Assembly (NCBI GenBank): GCA_017538365.1
Contig: JAFYIZ010000047.1
Span: 161,331-225,330, forward strand
Direction: 5' to 3'
DNA length: 64,000 nt
From: a bacterium
GTDB taxonomy: Bacteria; UBP6; UBA1177
Positions 35,316 through 43,461 of this stretch are shown here, one piece after another. A program made the translations under genes and the position numbers. Every line of letters begins with the position of its first letter. The stretch's first letter is position 1. The notes below the pieces were generated by a model. It ran no database searches. It was not told where the DNA came from and was given only the letters and a program-made list of their open reading frames with translations.

Positions 35316-35839
35316 TATTTTGCCTCTTTTTTATTTTTTTCACGCTTCGGCTGAAGGAAAAGAAGTTCAAAAGCAAGAAGGAAAATCGCAACGACGATTG
35401 CGACATCGGCAATGTTGAATGTCGGCCAGTGGTAGATTTCCCCTGCGTGCCAGTCGATGAAGTCGATGACGGCGAAACCTCTGAAAAAGCGGTCGTAAAG
35501 GTTTCCGAACGCTCCGGCAAGGATGAGACCGTAAATTATTTTCATAAATTTAGTTTCTGCGAAAGCAAGAAGAAGATAAAGCACCAAAATGGTGATGAGT
35601 GATGAAAAACCTAAGAAAATCAGCTGCCTTACTGAATCAGGAAAGTTGGCGCCGAGTCCCCACAGAGCACCTTTGTTTTCAACGTAAATGAAGTTCCACC
35701 AGCTCTCGAAAACGACGATTCCCTCTTTTCCCTTGAGGGTTAAAGCCCAGTTTTTGGTGAAAAGATCGACGAGAAAGACCGGAAGAGTCACTGTCAGCAG
35801 ATATATTGCGTTTTTCCAGTTGATTTTTGCGATTTTCAT
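35315..35839 (-). CDS. lspA: Lipoprotein signal peptidase (174 aa)
   Basis: Aspartic membrane protease that removes the signal peptide after Lgt modification. Four membrane segments; the two catalytic Asp lie in GAFGNLYDRFFRG and VIDFID / FNIADVAI, as expected. The C-terminus is basic (QPKREKNKKEAK). GAGGAC-like ribosome site precedes the ATG at 35839. Overlaps the first base of lgt; together they give the complete first two steps of lipoprotein maturation. Promoter-like sequence on the minus strand lies at 35881-35908. Confidence 0.93.
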   Translation of the reverse strand: MKIAKINWKNAIYLLTVTLPVFLVDLFTKNWALTLKGKEGIVVFESWWNFIYVENKGALWGLGANFPDSVRQLIFLGFSSLITILVLYLLLAFAETKFMKIIYGLILAGAFGNLYDRFFRGFAVIDFIDWHAGEIYHWPTFNIADVAIVVAIFLLAFELLFLQPKREKNKKEAK

Positions 35840-35880
35840 AAAGTCCTCATTTCAAAATGCCTCACGGCTAAAACCGAAGT

Positions 35881-35908
35881 AATATAATCGGATTTGAAGG
35901 TTATGCAA
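35881..35908 (-). promoter_or_regulatory. Putative promoter of lspA-lgt-yigZ
   Basis: Minus-strand TTGCAT (complement of 35903-35908), 16-base spacer, TATATT (complement of 35881-35886), then ACTTCGG and a T-rich leader. Divergent from the lipoprotein promoter at 35922-35949. Confidence 0.5.
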
Positions 35909-35921
35909 AAAAACTATTTTT

Positions 35922-35949
35922 TTGAAAAAAATTGCCGGATGAGTAAAAT
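35922..35949 (+). promoter_or_regulatory. Putative promoter of the acidic lipoprotein gene
   Basis: TTGAAA (35922-35927), 16-base spacer, TAAAAT (35944-35949), then TCAGCGC, T-run and GGAGG. Confidence 0.5.
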
Positions 35950-35975
35950 TCAGCGCTTTTTGTGGAGGTGTTGAT

Positions 35976-37685
35976 ATGAAAAAAAGCTGTTTTTTTGTTT
36001 TTCTGGCGTTTTTATTCGTTGTTTCGTGTTCTAACGGTGATGATCCGCTGATTCCATGTATAACTGTCGCAGACTGTCCGGACACTTCATATTCATGTTT
36101 TGACGGTTTTTGTGTTCATGCCGGTTCGTTAGTTGATCCAACTGATTCAGACAACGACAATTCTTCCGATAACACAGTTCCTGATGATGATCAGAATGAT
36201 GACGAAAATTCTTCAGACGGAAACAATAGTAATAACGATGGGGATTCGGAACGTCCAGATTCTGTAAACGATAACGAAAATTCGGAGTCGTCTTCTGATA
36301 AAGACAATGATGAAACTTCCGATTCTGACGGTACTGAAGGCGATGACAGCTCAGAAACTTCAGATGTCGACGATATTGAAGAAAATGACGGCGAAACGAC
36401 AGACGGAAATAACGGCGAAAGCGGTGACAACGAATCTGATCCTTCATCGAATGACGAGGAAAATTCAGGTGATGAAGATGCTGATTCCGATTCCAATGAT
36501 TCTGAAAATTCCGATGAGGATGTAGACATCGAAGAAAATCCGGTAGGGCAGGTTACAAACTGCGATACTGAAGCTGATTGCGCTTCAAATATCAACAACA
36601 AACGCTGCGACACCACTTTGAATAAATGTGTGATTTGTGTAAGTGACAGCGATTGTGATCCTGCTTTAGGACAGAAATGTGACCTTTCTACGCACGAATG
36701 TGTGTCAAATGCAACATGCGCTGCGGCGATAGAAAGGCTTCCTTACGCTGGAGTTTACGACTGGGAAGACGGCACGACGCAGGGATTTTCCACGAATGCT
36801 TACTGGAATCTTGTAAACGATTCCATTCTTTCAAATGGAGCATATTCTTTCGGACAGTATTCCGGATATACTGACAATATGGATTATACTTCAGTTCTTC
36901 AGCCTGTTGATCTCTCCAAATGCTCCGGATGCGTGGTCAATGTTCTTTATTATGCAAAAGGAACGATCCCAAAGTCGGAAAACGGATATGATTTTATTCA
37001 TCCGACATGCAACGGTGAGGGAAAAACGACAGCAAGAAATTCAACTGTTTCTATTCAGTCTCTGACACCACAATCGCCATGGGAAATGGCGGAAGCTTAT
37101 TATCAAAAGGTCAACAGCTATTCAACTGTCGCTTGGACGACATCGGAATGGCAACTTCCCGCATCTTGCAAAACGGATAAATTTGTTTTTGGTCTGAGAT
37201 TCAGTAGTAACGGTAGCATAAGTTATGCAACCAATCACAGTTATCTCGGTCTTGTCGTTGACGATCTCACGATTGCTTCAGCAGCTACCGGCTATGTACC
37301 AAACGGCGAATTTGAATCGGCAGCTAACGGCTATATCAAAGGCTGGGTTTGTGACCTTGACAATATAGATAAAAATATTTTGGTTAAAGTCGAATACTAC
37401 AAAAATAACGAATCCACTGCTTCTGCAACGCGCTGGGTTTATGCGAATATCGATATTCCCTCCAGCTCGGATTCTCCGCTTGCTACACAGTGCAACGGAA
37501 CATACAACCATGGTTTCGGAGTGCCGTTTGACAGCGATCTTTACGAACTTTTGGGTGTAGGAACTCACAGTGCGGCTGTTTTTGCGGTTGATATTCCGTC
37601 AGCCGAGAATAATTGTGCCGGAACTTATAAAGAATTAGGTAAAAAAGAGTTCCAGATAACCAATTCAGATCCTAAACAACAATAA
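35976..37685 (+). CDS. Large lipoprotein with Cys-rich head, acidic Asp/Asn/Ser linker and C-terminal beta domains (569 aa)
   Basis: Signal peptide ends VVSC (Cys18). Residues about 26-48 hold CITVADCPDTSYSCFDGFC, a small Cys module also seen at the start of the two paralogous lipoproteins at 56681 and 58873. An intrinsically disordered linker (about 50-190) is built from D, N, S, E and T. A second Cys module follows (CDTEADC, CVICVSDSDC, CDLSTHEC), then a beta-rich region (about 250-440) and a terminal domain with NGYIKGWVCD, ATRWVYANI and HGFGVPFDSDLY. I recognise the overall style from secreted proteins of former deltaproteobacteria but no enzyme motif. Surface display or binding is an inference. 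The acidic linker could bind cations or act as a spacer. Confidence 0.85.
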   Translation: MKKSCFFVFLAFLFVVSCSNGDDPLIPCITVADCPDTSYSCFDGFCVHAGSLVDPTDSDNDNSSDNTVPDDDQNDDENSSDGNNSNNDGDSERPDSVNDNENSESSSDKDNDETSDSDGTEGDDSSETSDVDDIEENDGETTDGNNGESGDNESDPSSNDEENSGDEDADSDSNDSENSDEDVDIEENPVGQVTNCDTEADCASNINNKRCDTTLNKCVICVSDSDCDPALGQKCDLSTHECVSNATCAAAIERLPYAGVYDWEDGTTQGFSTNAYWNLVNDSILSNGAYSFGQYSGYTDNMDYTSVLQPVDLSKCSGCVVNVLYYAKGTIPKSENGYDFIHPTCNGEGKTTARNSTVSIQSLTPQSPWEMAEAYYQKVNSYSTVAWTTSEWQLPASCKTDKFVFGLRFSSNGSISYATNHSYLGLVVDDLTIASAATGYVPNGEFESAANGYIKGWVCDLDNIDKNILVKVEYYKNNESTASATRWVYANIDIPSSSDSPLATQCNGTYNHGFGVPFDSDLYELLGVGTHSAAVFAVDIPSAENNCAGTYKELGKKEFQITNSDPKQQ

Positions 37686-37701
37686 TTTTAAGGAGTTAAA
37701 A

Positions 37702-38052
37702 ATGTGTGACTGCATTTTCTGCAAAATCGTAAAAGGCGACATTCCCTCACCGAGACTTTATGAAGACGAGAATTTCATCGTTATCCGCGACATAAACCCG
37801 CTTTGCAAAGTTCACGATCTAATAATCACAAAAAAGCACATCAAATCGGTGAACGAGATCGAAAGAGAGGATGAAAAGATTTTCGCTTCGCTTTTCACGG
37901 TTGCAAAAAAGATTGCGGCTCTCGAAAACATGAGCGAAAGCGGCTACCGCGTAGTCGTAAATTCGGGCAAGGATTCAGGTCAGGCTGTTCCTCACTTCCA
38001 CGCTCACGTTCTGGGCGGAGAAGATCTCAAAGGCAAACTTCAGGGAATGTAA
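37702..38052 (+). CDS. HIT family protein, HinT-like (116 aa)
   Basis: Histidine-triad hydrolase acting on nucleoside phosphoramidates or similar nucleotide conjugates. The triad motif is PHFHAHVLGG near 92-101; the N-terminal CIFCKIVKGDIPS with a Cys pair and YEDENFIVIRDINP are typical of the HinT branch. AAGGAG precedes the ATG at 37702. It sits 16 bases after the lipoprotein gene and 9 bases before the DUF2520 gene. Cytoplasmic housekeeping protein. Confidence 0.92.
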   Translation: MCDCIFCKIVKGDIPSPRLYEDENFIVIRDINPLCKVHDLIITKKHIKSVNEIEREDEKIFASLFTVAKKIAALENMSESGYRVVVNSGKDSGQAVPHFHAHVLGGEDLKGKLQGM

Positions 38053-38061
38053 TCCTCAAAA

Positions 38062-38766
38062 ATGAATATTTTTCTAATCGGGCAGGGGAATGTAGGAACT
38101 GCTCTCTCTAATTTTCTTCAACTTTCTGAAATCACTTATGAAATCCTTGAAAAAGTGCCGGAAAATAAAGACGGAATCCTGTTTTTGGCGGTGTCAGATT
38201 CTGCTGTAAAACCGCTTCTTGAAGAAACTTTGAGGAAAGATCCCGGACTTTTCGCTGTTCATTTTTCGGCGGCGACCCATTTTGAAAGCGATAAAGTTTT
38301 TCTGCTTCATCCGTTTTCTTCGATAAATAAAAAAAGTGAATTAAATCAAATACTTTTTACGCTTTGGGGCGAGAAAAATCCTGCTTTTGAAAAAATGCTT
38401 AAAAAAACGGGGCTCAAATTTGTTTACTGCGGAAAAAATCCGGATCCGCTTTATCATGCATCGGCTGTAATGAGCGGAAATTTCACGCAGTTTTTTGCTT
38501 TGAAAGCGTTAGAAATTCTCCAGTCATCGGGCTTTTCAAAAGAGGTCTCAGAGAAACTCATCCGCCAGCTTGTAAACTCGTCTATAGACAACGTTTTCCG
38601 TGACGGAATCAATGGAATCACAGGACCTGCAGCGCGCGGTGAAAAAGAAGTTTTGCTTAATGAAATCAAAGTATTATCTGAAAGAGGCAAAGAGTTTTCA
38701 GAACTTTTCAAAGCCGTGAACCAAGCCATTTCAGAGTCGTTTGCTGAAGCTGCAAAAAACAGATAA
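38062..38766 (+). CDS. Rossmann-fold protein with DUF2520 domain (234 aa)
   Basis: The N-terminus FLIGQGNVGTAL is a NAD(P)-type dinucleotide-binding loop. The C-terminal half (HASAVMSGNFTQF, VNSSIDNVFRDGINGITGPAARGE) matches the DUF2520 domain found after F420/NADP-oxidoreductase-like Rossmann domains. The family resembles 6-phosphogluconate dehydrogenase-fold reductases, but the substrate is unknown. Its second residue block shows a shorter Rossmann domain than usual (about 110 residues). It starts 9 bases after the HIT gene; ribosome site is weak. Cytoplasmic. Confidence 0.82.
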   Translation: MNIFLIGQGNVGTALSNFLQLSEITYEILEKVPENKDGILFLAVSDSAVKPLLEETLRKDPGLFAVHFSAATHFESDKVFLLHPFSSINKKSELNQILFTLWGEKNPAFEKMLKKTGLKFVYCGKNPDPLYHASAVMSGNFTQFFALKALEILQSSGFSKEVSEKLIRQLVNSSIDNVFRDGINGITGPAARGEKEVLLNEIKVLSERGKEFSELFKAVNQAISESFAEAAKNR

Positions 38767-38769
38767 AAC

Positions 38770-38797
38770 TTGATTCTAAATGTTTTATCGCTATAAT
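38770..38797 (+). promoter_or_regulatory. Promoter of the greA-recG-recN unit
   Basis: TTGATT (38770-38775), 16-base spacer, TATAAT (38792-38797), then ATTCCGC, a T-run and AGGAGG. One of the clearest examples of the recurrent layout. Confidence 0.65.
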
Positions 38798-38829
38798 ATT
38801 CCGCTTTTAGTTTTTTAGGAGGTTTTATT

Positions 38830-39300
38830 ATGTCTATTCCCATTACAAAAGGCGGTTACGAAAAAATAGTTGAAGAAGCAAGACACCTTAAAAAAGTCGA
38901 GCGTCCTGCAATAATTGCAAAAATAGCTGAAGCGAGAAGCCACGGTGATTTAAGTGAGAACGCGGAATATCACGCTGCCCGCGAAAAACAGAGCTTCATT
39001 GAAGGAAGAATCGAATATTTGGACGGTGTAATTGCCGATGCTGAAGTTATTGATGTTGCAAAACTCAGCGGAGACAAAGTCCTTTTCGGTGCAACAGTCA
39101 AACTGCTTGATAACGATACCGATGAAGAAGTTGCCTACACGCTTGTAGGTGAAGTCGAAAGCGATCCTGAGCACGGAAGAATTTCTATTGCAAGCCCGAA
39201 GGGGCGTGCTCTGATCGGCAAAATGCTCGGTGACGACGTTGTCGTTCAGACTCCTGCAGGCGCGAGAGAATACGAGATCCTCGAAGTCAAATATGTTTAA
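38830..39300 (+). CDS. greA: Transcription elongation factor GreA (156 aa)
   Basis: Rescues backtracked RNA polymerase by stimulating transcript cleavage. The coiled-coil N-terminal domain contains SHGDLSENAEYHAAREKQ with the acidic tip residues (Asp and Glu) needed for cleavage. The FKBP-like C-terminal domain ends with GRALIGKMLGDDV and the VQTPAGAREYEI segment. Length is standard. Strong AGGAGG 9 bases upstream of the ATG. First gene of a unit with recG, a zinc-binding protein and recN, all with short overlaps. Confidence 0.95.
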   Translation: MSIPITKGGYEKIVEEARHLKKVERPAIIAKIAEARSHGDLSENAEYHAAREKQSFIEGRIEYLDGVIADAEVIDVAKLSGDKVLFGATVKLLDNDTDEEVAYTLVGEVESDPEHGRISIASPKGRALIGKMLGDDVVVQTPAGAREYEILEVKYV

Positions 39301-41416
39301 TCCTTCGGAAACTTCCGATATTTCCAAATTATTTTCTTTTTTGAATCAGCCGCTTGAATCGGCGGTCGATCTTTCAAAAACACAGCTAAAAAAAATTTCA
39401 GCCGCTTTGGGAGGCAAAGTTTTCGATTTTTTAGTCGGAAATCTCCCCGAAAGTTACGAAACGCGCTTTCTCGTAACGAAATTTTCTGACTTCGAGCGCG
39501 GCAGCATCGCCACTTTCAAAGCGAAGGTCGTATCGGTAAAACGCGGCTTCGGCAAAATCCCGTCTTATCTCAAAGTCGATCTTGCGGGCTCGCTTGTGAC
39601 GATCACTTTTTTCGGCAAACTCGGGATGATTTACTGCAATCTCTACAAAGAAGGGGATGAAGTTCTCGTTTCCGGCGAAGTGAGCACGAAATCCTATGCG
39701 ATAAACCTTGTGAATCCTGAGATTTTCAAGTTCGACGAAGGGTGGAAAACGCTTCTCAGCGGCTATATTCCGGTTTACAAAAATATTGTCGGCGTTTCGC
39801 ATCTTTTCATGCTTCGGACGGCGAAAATGCTCGTAAACACTTTGTCAGGACACCGCGGCGAGTGGCTGCCTGAAAGTCTGAAAAAAGAGTTTGATTTTCC
39901 CGATTTCGTCGAATCGCTGATGAACCTTCATTTTCCCCATTTGAGCGCCAATATCGACGAATTGAACGACTTTAAAACGCGCTGGCACAAGCGCATCGCC
40001 TTCGATCAGCTTTTCTTTTTCCAGTTCGGCTCGCAGTTTTCGGCGATCGGGATGCGCACAGACAAAAACCGCAGAATAAAAACTGAGTCTGAACTAAGTG
40101 TAAGTGTTGAAAAAAACATGGCTTTTGAGCTGACCAAGGCGCAAAAACGCGTTTTAGGCGAGATAAGAGGCGACCTTTCTTCAATCTATCCGATGAATAG
40201 ATTGCTCCAGGGTGATGTCGGCAGTGGAAAAACGGCTGTCATGGTGCTAGCAAGCCTTGATGTGATTTCTAGCGGATACAAAAGCGTGATCATGGCTCCG
40301 ACCGAAATCCTGGCGGCACAGCACTATAAAACGATTTCAAGCATGGTTCCCGAAAATATAAAGATCGAGCTTTTTTTAGGCGGTGTCACCGGCAAAAAGA
40401 AGAAAGCCGAGCGGCTTGAAAATGCGAAAAAGGCAGATTTTCTCATCGGCACGCACGCCCTTTTCGAGAACATGGAATTCATGGAGGATATCGGCCTTAT
40501 CATAATCGACGAGCAGCACCGTTTCGGCGTTTCGCAGCGGATGAAGTTACAATCGAAATCGATCCATCCCGATGTTCTGGTTGTCAGTGCGACTCCGATT
40601 CCGAGGACTCTGGCGCTCACCGTCTACGGCTCGACTGAAATAAGCGTAATCGACGAGATGCCTCCCGGAAGGATACCCGTAACAACAAGGCTCGTTAAGG
40701 CGGAAAACCGTTTTAAAGTATTTGATTTTGTTACTGAAATAATAAAAAATCAGAATAAAAAAGGATATTGGGTATGCCCCCTTGTCGAAGAGAGCGAAAG
40801 CGAAGAACTGAAATCAGAAATGAAGCACGTCGAAGGTGTTTACGAGGAGTTCTCGCAGGTTTTAGGCGACAGAGCGGCGCTTCTGCACGGCAGGATGAAA
40901 GGAGAGGAAAAGCGCATCATCATCGACAGGCTCAAAAACGGAGAGATAAACCTTCTCGTGTCGACGATCGTTGTCGAAGTAGGCGTTGACGTTCCCGATG
41001 CAGTATTCATGGTTATTGAAAACGCAGAAAGATTCGGGCTTGCCCAGCTTCACCAGCTGCGGGGCAGGGTAGGCAGAGGAAAAGAAAAGTCATTCTGCGC
41101 TCTTATTGCAGGAAGCGAGATCAGCGACAAGGCTTTCAACCGCCTCGATTTCCTCTCAAAAACAGAAAACGGCTTCAAGATCGCGGAATATGACCTCAAA
41201 ACGCGCGGCCCCGGAGCTTTGACCGGCCTTGAGCAGAGCGGATTCAAAAATGACGCATACTTCTTATTGGCTGTCCGCCACGGCGAACTTGTTGAAAAGG
41301 CGCGAATATTTACAAAAAATATCCTTGCATCGGGAGATGAGGAATATATAAAATTCTGCAACAGAGTTTTCGAGCTCTTTTTTGCGGAACGCTTCAACCG
41401 CTTCCGCGCGAGTTAG
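39293..41416 (+). CDS. recG: ATP-dependent DNA helicase RecG (707 aa)
   Basis: Helicase that remodels stalled forks and branched DNA. An N-terminal wedge/OB domain (about 80-160) is followed by helicase motifs: LQGDVGSGKT (motif I), MAPTEILAAQH (Ia), DEQHRFG (motif II in the RecG form), VVSATPIPRTL (III), then LLVSTIVVEVGVDVP and QLHQLRGRVGRG (V and VI). The start is the ATG at 39293, overlapping the end of greA by 8 bases; the open frame extends further upstream but inside greA. Near-standard length. Grouping of greA, recG and recN places transcription-replication conflict and DNA repair functions together. Confidence 0.95.
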   Translation: MFNPSETSDISKLFSFLNQPLESAVDLSKTQLKKISAALGGKVFDFLVGNLPESYETRFLVTKFSDFERGSIATFKAKVVSVKRGFGKIPSYLKVDLAGSLVTITFFGKLGMIYCNLYKEGDEVLVSGEVSTKSYAINLVNPEIFKFDEGWKTLLSGYIPVYKNIVGVSHLFMLRTAKMLVNTLSGHRGEWLPESLKKEFDFPDFVESLMNLHFPHLSANIDELNDFKTRWHKRIAFDQLFFFQFGSQFSAIGMRTDKNRRIKTESELSVSVEKNMAFELTKAQKRVLGEIRGDLSSIYPMNRLLQGDVGSGKTAVMVLASLDVISSGYKSVIMAPTEILAAQHYKTISSMVPENIKIELFLGGVTGKKKKAERLENAKKADFLIGTHALFENMEFMEDIGLIIIDEQHRFGVSQRMKLQSKSIHPDVLVVSATPIPRTLALTVYGSTEISVIDEMPPGRIPVTTRLVKAENRFKVFDFVTEIIKNQNKKGYWVCPLVEESESEELKSEMKHVEGVYEEFSQVLGDRAALLHGRMKGEEKRIIIDRLKNGEINLLVSTIVVEVGVDVPDAVFMVIENAERFGLAQLHQLRGRVGRGKEKSFCALIAGSEISDKAFNRLDFLSKTENGFKIAEYDLKTRGPGALTGLEQSGFKNDAYFLLAVRHGELVEKARIFTKNILASGDEEYIKFCNRVFELFFAERFNRFRAS

Positions 41417-41425
41417 GAGGTAAAA

Positions 41426-41833
41426 ATGCTTGTTTGTCCGGTCTGCGGCTGTGATATGGCCGTTTTGGAACTTCACGGAATAGAGATCGATTACTGTTTT
41501 TCGTGCGGCGGCATCTGGCTCGACGCCGGAGAACTCGAATACCTGATGGGCGACTCTGAAAAATCAACAAAAATTCTTGAATCTTTTCAGGATGTTACAA
41601 AATCGGTTAAAGAAAAGTCGAGACCATGCCCCATCTGCGGAAAAGCGATGAGAAAGGTGAGCGTTCCGACTTCTGAAACCGAGATCATCATTGACAAATG
41701 CCCGAAAGAACACGGGATCTGGTTTGACAAAGACGAACTTTACAGAATAATCAACGAACTCGGCGAATCGAAAAACATGAAAGTCGCCGAATTTCTGAAG
41801 GATATGTTTCAAGGTGAATCGGAGAAAAAATGA
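41426..41833 (+). CDS. Two zf-TFIIB zinc-binding domains, function unknown (135 aa)
   Basis: Two similar zinc-ribbon modules: CPVCGCDM with YCFSCGGIWLDAGEL (about 4-40), and CPICGKAM with KCPKEHGIWFDKDEL (about 67-110). Both have the W(L/F)DxxEL signature of the zf-TFIIB family (PF13453). In the second module one ligand position is KCPKEHG, so the fourth ligand may be His instead of Cys. No signal peptide. It begins 9 bases after recG (GGAGG present) and overlaps recN by 4 bases (ATGA). Zinc binding is likely; the biological role is not known for the family. Confidence 0.83.
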   Translation: MLVCPVCGCDMAVLELHGIEIDYCFSCGGIWLDAGELEYLMGDSEKSTKILESFQDVTKSVKEKSRPCPICGKAMRKVSVPTSETEIIIDKCPKEHGIWFDKDELYRIINELGESKNMKVAEFLKDMFQGESEKK

Positions 41834-43461
41834 AAATAACGAACATATTTTTAAAGAATTTTCTCATAATAAAAAAGTCGAATCTTGAATTGTCTTCGGG
41901 ACTTACAACTGTTACAGGCGAGACTGGCAGCGGTAAGAGCCTTTTTGTTTCGGCGATGAAGGCTCTGCGCGGCGAAAGGCTTGCCAAAACTCTGCTCGGA
42001 AAGTGGGGAAAAAGCGGCGAGATATGTGCCGAGATAGCGTTGGAGGCAGGAGATGACGAGATCAGAAGTCTTCTTGCAGGCAATGACATCGAGCCTGAAA
42101 GCGACCATCTTCTTGTCCGGCGCGTTTTCGGGGACAAAAACAGCATTTATCTGAACGATACCCCTGTAAGTTCGGCGTTTTTAGCTTCACTTTTAGGTGA
42201 AATGATAGAGATCGGAAGCCAGTTCGAGAATAGAGAGCTTTTCAAAAAAGACTACCGCATGAAAGTTGTCGATCTCAAGGCTGAAGATGCTGCTCTTCTT
42301 GCTGATTACAAAGAAATTTTCCATAAAATTCAATCACTTAGAAAAACGATAGAAGAGCTTAAGGCAAAAGACGACATTTCAAAAAGAGATTATCTCGAAT
42401 ATCAGATTGGAGAGATCGAAAAGATCGAAACTTACGAAAATGAGGAGGCGGAGCTTCTTTCAAAAGTAAAATTCGCCGAAAACCGCGTGAAAATAGTGAA
42501 ATACAGCAGTGAACTTTTAAATTCGCTCAATTCTTCGCTTGATTTTTTGAACAGCGCCGATTCATCTGCGGCTGATCTGGCGGAACTTGACGATATCGGC
42601 GATATTACGGCAAGAGTTTCCGCAGCCGCGATCGAACTCGACGACATTGCGAAAACATCGGCTACACTTTTTTCAAAATACGATGAACCTGTTGACAATA
42701 TTGAAGAAATTCAGACAAGATTCGACAGACTTTCTTCACTTTTCATGAAGCACGGAGTCACGACTTCCTCAGATCTGCTGAAAAAACTCGATACGCTTAA
42801 TGAAGAACTTTTTGAAATGAACAAGATTCCGCGAAAGACGGAAGAAGCCCAAAAAGAGCTTTCCGCAATGCTCAAAAAAGGGGAGAAGTTAGCAGAAGAT
42901 CTGCGTAAAAAGCGCCTCAAAGCGATAAAACCGCTTGAAGAAAACATTCTGAAATATCTACTCAAATTCGGGATGAAAGGAGTAAAGTTCTCGATTTTAC
43001 TTAATAAACTTGAAGAACTCAACGAAACTGGTCTCGATGAAGTCGTTTTCGAGATAAATACGATCGGGACTGAAAAAATGTTCGATATAACTTCGCTTTC
43101 TGGCGGCGAACTTTCGCGCCTGCTTCTTGCCGTAAAACTTATCGACGACGAAGAGGGAAAGGTCATCCTTTTTGATGAGATCGATAGCTCGATAGGCGGC
43201 GAAACAGCCCGCAATGCAGCCCTTGAAATGAAGAAAAATTCTCAAAAAAATCAAATAGTTGTAATTACTCACTTCCCGCAGACCGCATCTCTTGCAAACA
43301 CTCACATCGTAGTCAGAAAAAGCGTGGAGAAAAGTGAAGTCGAAACCGAGATCTCGATCCTCGATAAAGATGGAAGAATCAGAGAGCTTGCCAGGATGAT
43401 GGGCAAGAGTGATTCAGCCGATTTCTTAGCTGCCGCTGAAAAAATGATTGCTGAAGGTTAG
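41830..43461 (+). CDS. recN: DNA repair protein RecN (543 aa)
   Basis: SMC-like ATPase for double-strand break repair. The N-terminal ATPase half has TVTGETGSGKS (near 29-39) and the C-terminal half carries LSGGELSRLLLAVKL, VILFDEIDSSIGGETA and VVITHFPQTAS. Two coiled-coil arms (about 150-240 and 290-370) lie between. Length is typical. Start overlaps the zinc-protein stop codon by 4 bases (ATGA). Last gene of the greA unit; convergent with topB, whose stop is the next base. Confidence 0.93.
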   Translation: MKITNIFLKNFLIIKKSNLELSSGLTTVTGETGSGKSLFVSAMKALRGERLAKTLLGKWGKSGEICAEIALEAGDDEIRSLLAGNDIEPESDHLLVRRVFGDKNSIYLNDTPVSSAFLASLLGEMIEIGSQFENRELFKKDYRMKVVDLKAEDAALLADYKEIFHKIQSLRKTIEELKAKDDISKRDYLEYQIGEIEKIETYENEEAELLSKVKFAENRVKIVKYSSELLNSLNSSLDFLNSADSSAADLAELDDIGDITARVSAAAIELDDIAKTSATLFSKYDEPVDNIEEIQTRFDRLSSLFMKHGVTTSSDLLKKLDTLNEELFEMNKIPRKTEEAQKELSAMLKKGEKLAEDLRKKRLKAIKPLEENILKYLLKFGMKGVKFSILLNKLEELNETGLDEVVFEINTIGTEKMFDITSLSGGELSRLLLAVKLIDDEEGKVILFDEIDSSIGGETARNAALEMKKNSQKNQIVVITHFPQTASLANTHIVVRKSVEKSEVETEISILDKDGRIRELARMMGKSDSADFLAAAEKMIAEG

